A stretch of DNA of 53,823 nucleotides from contig CALVSI010000007.1 in NCBI GenBank assembly GCA_944358985.1, forward strand, positions 1 through 53,823. Reading direction: 5' to 3'. Positions 8,310 through 16,418 of the stretch are shown one piece after another. Below the pieces are notes generated by a model, which saw only the letters and a program-made list of their open reading frames with translations, ran no database searches and was not told the DNA's origin. Source of the stretch: an uncultured Bacilli bacterium (GTDB lineage: Bacteria; Bacillota_I; Bacilli_A; RFN20; CAG-826). Numbering within the stretch: position 1 is the first letter of the stretch; every line of letters begins with the position of its first letter. The position numbers and the translations under genes were made by a program.

Positions 8310-10061
8310 ATGAATATGAAAAAAATTATCTTATCACTTCTTACTTGTGGTTTGCTTTTGACTCTCCCCAGTTGTGCGAGTCAAGAGAAAGAAGTTATCT
8401 ATCCGGATTTTGAATTGACACCTAGTGAAAAAAATTCTTGGGAGTATCTTTTAGATGAAAATGGTAAGCCAAAAGAAGAAATTACAATCGAATGGTATGT
8501 CAATGACTCGACTTTTTCTTGGCCCGGTTATGGTAACGATGTCGTAAGTAAAGTAATCAAAGAGAAAACTGGCATAACGATTAAATTTGTTACCCCGGTC
8601 ACTGACGACGGGCAAAAACTTGCCACTTTAATTTCTGGAGATGCGCTTCCAGATGTCGTTTCGGTCCAATCGTGGTATCAACAATGCAGTCAATTAGCTA
8701 TGCAAAATTATTTATTTGCAGTCGATGAATTGATGGACCGTTGGGCACCTAAAATGGAAGCCACTATGGAAGAAGATTTATGGAAATATTTTCAATTAGG
8801 AGATGGGCACAATTATGGTTTTCCCAATCTATGTTTTTCTAATAATTATTTGACCGGTGAGCAATTATATCCAAATGGTGGCATTTTGGTTAGAGAAGAT
8901 TGGTATAATGAAGTACTTTTGGCAACAGGCAACGATATGACGACGCCGCAAGGCTTCATTGATGGATGCTTATATATTAAAAATAAATATAGCGATTCAA
9001 TCCCATTTCAATTGGATGCCTTTACAAACGAAGGGAACAAATCAATTACTTGGCTTGCACAATATTTTGCTACACCATTTGAAACCGAAGAAGGCGAATA
9101 TCAAGATTTACGAACCGATGATCATTACATTCAAATGTTGCGCTTTTTAAACGAATGCAATAAGGCCGGCATTATTCGTAGCAGCAATTTTTCGGACACA
9201 TATTCTCAGTTAAAAACAAATATTTCTCGGGGTAAAGTTTTTGTTAGCGCTGGTACCCCACAAGATTATCAAGTTGCTTTTCAAAATTGTTATAATTCAG
9301 GCATTAATTATATTCCATTAGTTTTAAGAAATTACGATGGAGATGCGCCGGTTTTGCAAGATATTTCAGGACAAGGATATTTGTTCTCGATGATTTCTAC
9401 AAACTGCAAAAGACCAGATATCGTAATCAAATTGTTCGATTATTTGCATAGTGAAGAAGGACAACGGCTTGTTTCTTTCGGCATCGAAGGGGAAACGTGG
9501 GAATGGACGGATGAAACTAAGACTGAAATCAAGTGGACAGATAGATATATTTCCGGAGCGCTTAATTTAAACGAAGAAGATGCCGCTTGGCTACAAGGAT
9601 ATGGCTTAAACGCTATGACATTGATGATGAATATGTCTTATATCTTCAAATATCGTCCAAATGAAGGAAGAAAAGAGGAAGTTGTTTATATTGATAATCA
9701 AAAAAGACCTCTTACTCCTTATTCATATGATTTTAGACCATCATTTTTGAAACACGACACGGCCGACGACAACTATTTTTCAATTTCTACCAAAGCTAAA
9801 AAAATAGATATTAAATGGGCACAAGCCTTAATTGATATTATTCAAGCCGACGATTATTTAAGTGAGTATCAATCATCGATTGATTATGCGAATCGTCAAG
9901 GTCTTGATGAAGTTGTCGAATTTTATAAAAAGTCTTACAAGGATACTTTGGCTGTTCTAGGACTGGAACGTGGTTATCCTACTCATCAAGAAGGATATGT
10001 CGAGCCAGTTACTGGCCCAAATGGTGATTTTTCTTATTGGATAGGAGCAACCCATGAATAA
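8310..10061 (+). CDS. Extracellular sugar-binding lipoprotein (LplA type)
   Basis: Solute-binding protein that captures the imported glycan at the cell surface. The signal peptide ends in a lipobox LPSC with Cys22 as the lipid anchor. At 583 residues it matches the large LplA-type binding proteins that accompany LplB/YtcP permeases. Residues 40-130 hold the usual N-terminal lobe (TIEWYVND, IIKFVTPV-like strand, SGDALPDVVS). The ATG follows GGAAAGGAAA closely. The stop overlaps the start of the nucleoside-hydrolase gene by 8 bp, tying that enzyme to the transporter. Substrate cannot be read from sequence; context suggests a rhamnose- or pentose-containing oligosaccharide (inference). Confidence 0.92.
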   Translation: MNMKKIILSLLTCGLLLTLPSCASQEKEVIYPDFELTPSEKNSWEYLLDENGKPKEEITIEWYVNDSTFSWPGYGNDVVSKVIKEKTGITIKFVTPVTDDGQKLATLISGDALPDVVSVQSWYQQCSQLAMQNYLFAVDELMDRWAPKMEATMEEDLWKYFQLGDGHNYGFPNLCFSNNYLTGEQLYPNGGILVREDWYNEVLLATGNDMTTPQGFIDGCLYIKNKYSDSIPFQLDAFTNEGNKSITWLAQYFATPFETEEGEYQDLRTDDHYIQMLRFLNECNKAGIIRSSNFSDTYSQLKTNISRGKVFVSAGTPQDYQVAFQNCYNSGINYIPLVLRNYDGDAPVLQDISGQGYLFSMISTNCKRPDIVIKLFDYLHSEEGQRLVSFGIEGETWEWTDETKTEIKWTDRYISGALNLNEEDAAWLQGYGLNAMTLMMNMSYIFKYRPNEGRKEEVVYIDNQKRPLTPYSYDFRPSFLKHDTADDNYFSISTKAKKIDIKWAQALIDIIQADDYLSEYQSSIDYANRQGLDEVVEFYKKSYKDTLAVLGLERGYPTHQEGYVEPVTGPNGDFSYWIGATHE

Positions 10062-10974
10062 AATTAAGCCAAAAATTATTTTTGATACTGATATTGGCGA
10101 TGATATTGATGATGCTTTCGCTTTGCTATTTTTGGTTGAGAGCAAAGCGTTTGATGTCTTGGGCGTTACAACCGTTTTTCGTAATACTAGACAAAGAGCG
10201 CACATGGCCAAATATTTGCTCGAAGCATTAAATAGCGATATCAAAGTTTACGCTGGTTGTGATTATCCGTTGATTTCTAATCCTGATAAGTTGAACGTTG
10301 AAGCAATTCAAAAGAAAGAGAAAAAAGATCGCTATGGGATGTATCAACTTCCTCAATGGAGTGAAGAAATGGAGAGCGCTCAATTCGAAAAACAACATGC
10401 GGTGGATTTTATTATCGAACAAATACACAAATACCCTCATGAAGTTATCTTGTGTGGCGTTGGTCCTTTAACTAATTTTGCAATGGCATTAAGAAAAGAT
10501 CCTACCATCGTTCCATTAATCAAAGAATTTCGTTTGATGAGCGGTGGACAGAATTTAAATTTTGCCGAATGGAATGTGTTTTGTGATCCCGAAGCTAGCT
10601 ATATCGTATATAACTCAAATGTTAAGACTATTTGCATCGGCATTGACACTACATGCAAATTAGGTTTGTCAAAAGAAGACATCGATAAACTAATTCATTC
10701 GCAATCAAAAGCCATCAAAATTACTTATGACATGATGATGAAGTGGTTCGCGCATTATGCGTTTGAAGCACCTGTTATGCATGATCCGCTCGCAGTCGTA
10801 TCTATTATTAAACCAAACTTATGCCAGTATGAAGAAAAACCATTGACTGTTGACTTATCAAATAGAAGAGGCTTCATAGTCCAAGACGATAAAAAAGCTC
10901 ATAATAAACTAACTATATCAACTGATGTTAATGTGCGCGAATTCATAAATTTATTTATGAGTGTTATTTTATAA
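10054..10974 (+). CDS. Nucleoside hydrolase family protein (inosine-uridine type)
   Basis: Predicted cytoplasmic N-glycoside hydrolase that releases ribose from ribosides. The calcium and ribose-binding motif DTDIGDDIDDAFAL (about residues 10-23) and the C-terminal HDPLAVVSI segment carry the family active-site Asp and His residues. Length 306 is typical. It overlaps the binding-protein gene by 8 bp and sits inside a glycan importer operon whose last gene is a ribokinase, so a role in freeing ribose (or a similar furanoside) from an imported compound fits better than general nucleoside salvage. That substrate assignment is inference; the fold assignment is firm. Confidence 0.88.
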   Translation: MNKIKPKIIFDTDIGDDIDDAFALLFLVESKAFDVLGVTTVFRNTRQRAHMAKYLLEALNSDIKVYAGCDYPLISNPDKLNVEAIQKKEKKDRYGMYQLPQWSEEMESAQFEKQHAVDFIIEQIHKYPHEVILCGVGPLTNFAMALRKDPTIVPLIKEFRLMSGGQNLNFAEWNVFCDPEASYIVYNSNVKTICIGIDTTCKLGLSKEDIDKLIHSQSKAIKITYDMMMKWFAHYAFEAPVMHDPLAVVSIIKPNLCQYEEKPLTVDLSNRRGFIVQDDKKAHNKLTISTDVNVREFINLFMSVIL

Positions 10975-11014
10975 ATTATTTTTTGCATCTTAAGATGTTT
11001 ATTAATTGCCTAAG

Positions 11015-11066
11015 AAAGGAGGAATTAGTCAGTCAAATTAAAGGCTTAGCTGATTAATAAGACATT
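11015..11066 (+). promoter_or_regulatory. Leader with ribosome site bridged to the start codon by a hairpin
   Basis: A strong AAAGGAGG (11015-11022) lies 44 nt before the ATG at 11067, too far to act directly, and no other ribosome site is closer. Between them 11024-11032 pairs with 11050-11058 (9 bp, one G-U) around a 17-nt loop. Folding this stem leaves one base before it and eight after it, an effective spacing of 9 nt, which is ideal. A 12-bp palindrome CATCTTAAGATG (10986-10997) lies just upstream and may end the preceding message. Confidence 0.6.
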
Positions 11067-12716
11067 ATGAAAATCAACAAAATTAGTGTTGCACTTCTTA
11101 TGAGTGCCCTTGCACTTGTGGCCGGTACAGCCGCATTGACGCCAAGTGGCCAAGTTAAAGTTATGGCCGCCGATACGCAAGAAGTGCCTTACGACATCCG
11201 TGGAGGTGGTAGAATTACCTACACAGCAAGCGATGATGGCGATTCGGGATGGACTTATTTAAATGTTGTTTGCATGGAACAAACAACCCAAGGTAACGGC
11301 ATTTCTTTCCGTGCTCGTAATCATACAGGCATAACGACGCCATTATCGATTCAACTTGCCGACGGGAAAGGCGGAATGTACATGCCTAGCGCCGATGGCT
11401 TAAAGTATTACACATATGATATTTTCGGTAATAATGAAGTCGAAAAAACATATTTGTATGTGACAAATATTGAATTAGATCCATATTTCGATGGAATTAT
11501 TTATTTGCCATTTGCCAATTATACTAGCGAAGTCACTACACCTTCTTTAACCGGAGCGCCCGATTTTACAAAATTGTGGAAAATTAGTTTTGGCTTGCAG
11601 CCATTATTTAATGGATTTGCTGATTATACCATCGGCGATGTTTTTAATGCCGGTGGAATGAATTTGGACACTTCCGTTTTAAACAATGAAACTTTCTCGA
11701 CATTTTTTATCGGAGAAAATTATACAACAGGTGACATCCATATCAATCAAGGCATAATGAAAGATTTTGATCCGACGGGGAAGGATTATTTGGGTGGCAT
11801 AAATATTAGAACTTATACATCTGACACTAATAAAGGTCCAGTCGCCGACATTGTTGCGTCGGAACAGGGAATTTTTGGTTCGGGCTTTTGGATGCGAGTA
11901 AAAAATTACGGCAATGAAGTGTCACCGATGTTACAAGTCATGGGGTGCGAAGGAGACAATATGCTTCCAAGCGATGGAAAACCATTTCTATACTACGATA
12001 AAGAGGGCAATTATACCGCAACAATTGCCGCCAATCCATACAATGGATTTGTCATACCGGCCAATTTTGATGGTTTTATTTATGTACCACTTTCATCTTT
12101 ATATAATGGAAATCCTGGAACACCAGTTAGAATGGACTGGCTATATGGAATTTTTGTTAATGTAGACGCGTTGGCTTTTCCAAACGCTAATCTAATTTTT
12201 GGCGATGTATTCAATCATAACAACATGCTGACGGATGGATCTACTACCACTCATGCTTCTTTTGCTTCGCAGCGTCATGTATCTAACGAGACGGGCAAAA
12301 TATATCACTATCCGGGCTTTAGCGGCGAACTTGCGACGGCGTGGGCTGAAATGTTTTTAGAAGCCACTTATCCGTGTAATACGGCGGCAAGCCAAGTTTG
12401 GGAAGATATGAAAGCTGAATATGATGTTTTAAGTCAGGACGATAAAAATCTTCTTATAGAAGCTGTTTATTTAGGAAAGGCTGAAGAAGATAAAAATCTT
12501 GTCGAACAAGCAATGGAACGTTTTGATCTAGCTGTTTTAAGACAAGGTCTTGAGAATTTTACTTCCCGAACGATTCAGCCTTCTAATTCGATAATTATTT
12601 ATAATCAAGTCAACGATCGTGTTGTCGTCATAGTTTGCTTAGTTATAACGCTATCATTAATGGTCACAGGTGTTGCGTTTTTTATCAGCAAAAAAAGAAA
12701 AAAATTAAACGATTAA
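11067..12716 (+). CDS. Membrane-anchored surface protein with two beta-rich repeat modules
   Basis: No named family recognised. Signal peptide ends near VMA-A (residues 33-34). Two related modules follow (about 45-215 and 218-400). Each carries the sequence order G..FR.RN (polar), a YD..G turn, P..FDG.IY.P, and FGDVF..N..D. The second is introduced by FDPTGKDYLGG. A helical domain (about 420-500, with TYPCNTAASQVWEDMK) precedes a transmembrane span (518-540) and a basic tail SKKRKK, so the protein is held in the membrane with its modules outside. The same modules and helical domain recur in the genes at 12737 and 16418. A glycan-binding role is inferred from the operon. The start is set by the hairpin-bridged ribosome site. 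Confidence 0.8.
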   Translation: MKINKISVALLMSALALVAGTAALTPSGQVKVMAADTQEVPYDIRGGGRITYTASDDGDSGWTYLNVVCMEQTTQGNGISFRARNHTGITTPLSIQLADGKGGMYMPSADGLKYYTYDIFGNNEVEKTYLYVTNIELDPYFDGIIYLPFANYTSEVTTPSLTGAPDFTKLWKISFGLQPLFNGFADYTIGDVFNAGGMNLDTSVLNNETFSTFFIGENYTTGDIHINQGIMKDFDPTGKDYLGGINIRTYTSDTNKGPVADIVASEQGIFGSGFWMRVKNYGNEVSPMLQVMGCEGDNMLPSDGKPFLYYDKEGNYTATIAANPYNGFVIPANFDGFIYVPLSSLYNGNPGTPVRMDWLYGIFVNVDALAFPNANLIFGDVFNHNNMLTDGSTTTHASFASQRHVSNETGKIYHYPGFSGELATAWAEMFLEATYPCNTAASQVWEDMKAEYDVLSQDDKNLLIEAVYLGKAEEDKNLVEQAMERFDLAVLRQGLENFTSRTIQPSNSIIIYNQVNDRVVVIVCLVITLSLMVTGVAFFISKKRKKLND

Positions 12717-12736
12717 AATAATCGTTGGAGGTAAAT

Positions 12737-15307
12737 ATGAAAACATTCTTCGCTCTTCTATCGTTAGTTGCAACTGTTGGTTGTCTTTCTTTGGCAAGCG
12801 CTCCTATTCCAAAAAGTATCGATTATGTTCAAGCCGCATTATCGTATGAGGGGGATTTTGTTTTGGGAGCAAAGGTTGATTTTTTGGCCAATTCCGATGA
12901 ACAATCAACCGATTATGTCAGTGTAAATTTGTCCGATACAACAAATAACGGAACAAATTTCTTTGTGAGATTAAAAAATTTAACGAGCGAAGATGTTGAT
13001 TTACATCTTGTCGTAGAGAGTGTTAATGGCCATGGTTCCACAATTAAAGCTAATGGCCGATACACTCTCTATGATGAAACCGGTGAGATTCCCCAATCTT
13101 ATACTTCAATCAGTGGAGAATTCTTTACGCTTCCAAAAAATTTCAATGGCTATTTTTCAATTACAAATTATAATTTAGCGAGTCAAGAAGGTTGGCCTGG
13201 CAACGAAGGAAGTGAAAAAGATATTAAAAACTTGCGCGCTCTCCATTTTGGCGTGTGTGGCGGTTTATATGCTGGGGTAAGCATAGGAATTGGTGATATT
13301 TTTACGACCGACATTATGAATTTGGATGTTTCTAGTTTAGACGAAGAAGTTTTTCTAAGCACATTTGTGCCAATGAATGATTCGCCATATGTGGAAATTA
13401 CTCGTTTACCGGAAACGGATTTTGATGCGAATCATGATATGGATGGTGGCGTATTAGCTACCGTTCAATATATGAGTGAAGACATTTCAAGCTATTGGCT
13501 AATCCATCCAAAAGATAATAATTTATCTTCGACAGGTATTTATTTTAGATTGCAAAATGGGTGGGCGTACGGTTATTGGATTCAATTTTATATATTGGAT
13601 GGTAACGGTCATCGCATGATGTTAGGTTTAAAACAAAATATTTATCAATATGATAGCCAAGGAAAAAATAAAGAAATTAAAACCAGCAGGGAATTTGGAT
13701 CATATTTTTATATCGATGGATTATTTGACGGCTTTATTTTTATTCCTTATGCTTCTTTAGTTGACGATTCTACTTGGTCTGGCAATCAAAGCGCCCCGAC
13801 CATGGATTATACAAATGTATATTCATTAATATTTGGGTTATCAACAAAACATGATTATTCGGCGCAAACAATGTTTGGCGATATATTTACAGATAACACA
13901 ACTGTTTTTGATGGAAGTGAAGTCGGTCTAGACGAAATTGATACATATTTTGAAGCTGATGTTTATGGAAATGGCAATTACATAAATTTATCGCGTTTAA
14001 AAGGATATAAAGAAGAAACATTTTTGGATTATAGCAATGTCAAAAATTATCGTGAAACGACGATAACTGGTGGTGTAAAATTTAATGTAACGCAAGGGGA
14101 GGAAGATGTATTACCCTCCTTTATCATTGATTACGATTTTGATTTTCAAAATCAAATTGCCATTGCCATAAGGCTTAAAAACTATTCTTATGACTATCCA
14201 TATAAAATTGTTGTTAAAGACGATAGTGGCAGACAATGTTCATTGGAAGGTGAAATACTTGGTAACGTCTATTATTTAGATTTAAACGGTAAGTGCGTCG
14301 CCAACGATTGGGGAGGTAATCCAATTTTTGCCAAAATACCGATTGGCTTTGATGGTTTAATGATTATTCCATTTGCCTCGTTAGGTGGCGGGACACATTT
14401 AAACTTATCAAAACTAACTAGTTTAGAGTTTTTCGTCAGCTCAAAGTATGATTATGGCTTTGATGTGGCATTTGGGGAAATTGGTGGCATAGATAAAAAT
14501 CTTACATTTAATTCTCTATTATCTCCTAATGATTTGACCGATGAAGAGTGGAAAAACATTTATAAATTAAACGAATACGCCGAACTCGGTCATATTACAA
14601 GAGTCGAAGAAGAGGTGCTTTGTCCCATGATTGGTGACACCAAAATTTTAAATTCATTAATTTATGATAGCGACGAAGAAATGGCTAACGAGTTATTGAC
14701 CGATGACGCCGATAATCCGCTCACTTACGAGCGAAGTCCGGATGGTTTGCTCATTACTCCCGGCGAGTATGAAGTAGGACATGCAAATGGACCGTACTCT
14801 TGTTTGGTTTTATTGAATAATTCTAAATATGCCGACAGGACTACAATGCAATTGAGCGATGGTACGCTCGCAAAAGGATTGACATTATATGTTAAAAATC
14901 TTTCCTCGAGAGAAATCGGCATCTCACTAGGCTTTGATCAAATTTTAGAAGACAATAAAATTCAGCGTTGGACTTTGATTGGATATCCATCAATGTATTA
15001 CGGTTACGATGTAAATGTTGATGCAGAATACACTTTTTATTGCAAACGTGACCAATTTCAAATTCCAGTCGGCTTTGAAGGATATATTCGGATTCCCTTT
15101 TCTTCTTATGGTGTGCCAGATTGGTCGAGTACCAATCAGCCGTTAGATATCACTTCTTTAAGTGGTAATTTATATTTGACACAAGATAATCGTAGTTATG
15201 CAGGATTGCAGTATTTAGTGAAAAATGTTGGTGTTTATTTTAAAACGACAGCGGCCGCTAGTTTGTTTAATGAGGAAAACACCATTAAATCAAACATGGG
15301 TTTATAA
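12737..15307 (+). CDS. Secreted protein with four beta-rich repeat modules
   Basis: 856 residues, not matched to a named family by eye. The ATG at 12737 follows GGAGG with five-base spacing; an in-frame TTG four codons earlier is less likely. A signal peptide probably ends near VQA-A (residues 33-34). Four copies of the module seen in 11067-12716 can be traced (about residues 37-205, 216-400, 435-590 and 690-850), with motifs such as LFDGFIFIPYASL, TMFGDIF and FEGYIRIPFSS. Unlike its neighbours it lacks the helical domain and a C-terminal membrane span, so it may be released or held by partner proteins. The many modules suggest multivalent glycan binding (inference). Confidence 0.75.
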   Translation: MKTFFALLSLVATVGCLSLASAPIPKSIDYVQAALSYEGDFVLGAKVDFLANSDEQSTDYVSVNLSDTTNNGTNFFVRLKNLTSEDVDLHLVVESVNGHGSTIKANGRYTLYDETGEIPQSYTSISGEFFTLPKNFNGYFSITNYNLASQEGWPGNEGSEKDIKNLRALHFGVCGGLYAGVSIGIGDIFTTDIMNLDVSSLDEEVFLSTFVPMNDSPYVEITRLPETDFDANHDMDGGVLATVQYMSEDISSYWLIHPKDNNLSSTGIYFRLQNGWAYGYWIQFYILDGNGHRMMLGLKQNIYQYDSQGKNKEIKTSREFGSYFYIDGLFDGFIFIPYASLVDDSTWSGNQSAPTMDYTNVYSLIFGLSTKHDYSAQTMFGDIFTDNTTVFDGSEVGLDEIDTYFEADVYGNGNYINLSRLKGYKEETFLDYSNVKNYRETTITGGVKFNVTQGEEDVLPSFIIDYDFDFQNQIAIAIRLKNYSYDYPYKIVVKDDSGRQCSLEGEILGNVYYLDLNGKCVANDWGGNPIFAKIPIGFDGLMIIPFASLGGGTHLNLSKLTSLEFFVSSKYDYGFDVAFGEIGGIDKNLTFNSLLSPNDLTDEEWKNIYKLNEYAELGHITRVEEEVLCPMIGDTKILNSLIYDSDEEMANELLTDDADNPLTYERSPDGLLITPGEYEVGHANGPYSCLVLLNNSKYADRTTMQLSDGTLAKGLTLYVKNLSSREIGISLGFDQILEDNKIQRWTLIGYPSMYYGYDVNVDAEYTFYCKRDQFQIPVGFEGYIRIPFSSYGVPDWSSTNQPLDITSLSGNLYLTQDNRSYAGLQYLVKNVGVYFKTTAAASLFNEENTIKSNMGL

Positions 15308-15317
15308 GGAGGACATT

Positions 15318-16418
15318 ATGAAAAAGTATCGAATCGTCTCACTTTGTATTCTTGCTACTTTGATGGTTCTATCGACGAGTTGCCAAGGATCACAATTAAA
15401 AACTCCTAGTGGTATCAATCCAATCTGGATTGATGAGGTCGGATATTTATCGAAAGCAGCGACAGTAATTCAAGAAGATAATGTCCGTTACGTTATTTAT
15501 GAGACAAATGAAAAAATCAACGATGAAACAATTTCCTTTGCACTTAAAATCGGTCATTACGAAAATGATGCTTGGGAATATTCGAATCGCGAAATTATTT
15601 TAAAAGGTAGTGACTCTTCTTGGGATAAATATATTTTTTCACCTAGCGTCATTAAAGGCGAGTTTAAAAAAGGCGCCGAAACATATAATTATTTGTTGGC
15701 CTATGGTGGCAGAAAAACTTCAAATGACATAGCTAACCAAATCGGAATTGCCTATGCCAAAGAATTAACCGGACCTTGGATTAAACATCCTGAACCATTA
15801 ATAAAATATGATGCTGGTATTTATGGGGATGAATATGGTGCTGGCGCGCCTAGCTTAGTTAGTTATGACAAAAAAGGAAAGGTAAGAATTTTTTATAGTT
15901 ATGCCGAAACCAATTTGGCCAACGAGCGAGTTCTTGATGCTGATTTATCTAATTTAGATAACATCATTTTAGATAAAGGCACAAGACAAATCTCGGTCGA
16001 TGGGTTGAGGGATAATGCCGACATGACCATTTTAGCTAACGCGGATTTTGCTTTAGATGAAAACGATACTCTTTATGTTGTTCGAGATGTATATCCTTTA
16101 TCTAGCAATATTCCAGGTAACGCGACAAGTTTACAAGTCGCTAAAGCAAACGTGAAGATTCTTAACGATTTTGTCAATTACTCTTGGGAAGTTATTGAGA
16201 CATTTAATTCATCGAATACGATTGATTTTGATAATCCGGAATCTATGGGCTGGGATGAAATATATTCGGGGGCCTTTGTTCGAGATTCATATGGATACAT
16301 CAGTTCAACTCAAGACAAATTAGAATATATTTATTCAACGAGTGATGAACCAGAAGATATAAGCGATGAAACATATAAATTTTCACCTTTTTTAGCGATA
16401 AGGAGCACTAATTTTTAA
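15318..16418 (+). CDS. Lipoprotein with GH43-like beta-propeller
   Basis: 366-residue lipoprotein with signal peptide and lipobox-like STSC. I set the start at 15318, where AAGGAGGA (15306-15313) lies just upstream; the open frame reaches back to 15225 inside the previous gene. The mature part resembles the N-terminal domain of 16418-19102 and the protein at 19089, with the shared landmarks SPSVIKGEF, YNYLLAYGG, IGIAYAKELTGPWIK and a D.SNLD strand, as in five-bladed GH43/GH117-type propellers. It is the most divergent of the three: the RNHN.G..TD motif near the end of the other two is replaced by YSGAFVRDSYG, so it may bind rather than cleave. Confidence 0.75.
   Translation: MKKYRIVSLCILATLMVLSTSCQGSQLKTPSGINPIWIDEVGYLSKAATVIQEDNVRYVIYETNEKINDETISFALKIGHYENDAWEYSNREIILKGSDSSWDKYIFSPSVIKGEFKKGAETYNYLLAYGGRKTSNDIANQIGIAYAKELTGPWIKHPEPLIKYDAGIYGDEYGAGAPSLVSYDKKGKVRIFYSYAETNLANERVLDADLSNLDNIILDKGTRQISVDGLRDNADMTILANADFALDENDTLYVVRDVYPLSSNIPGNATSLQVAKANVKILNDFVNYSWEVIETFNSSNTIDFDNPESMGWDEIYSGAFVRDSYGYISSTQDKLEYIYSTSDEPEDISDETYKFSPFLAIRSTNF

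Noticed and set aside
15225-15317. Longer N-terminus for the propeller lipoprotein
   Set aside because: It would overlap the preceding gene and hide the signal peptide; AAGGAGGA supports the start at 15318.
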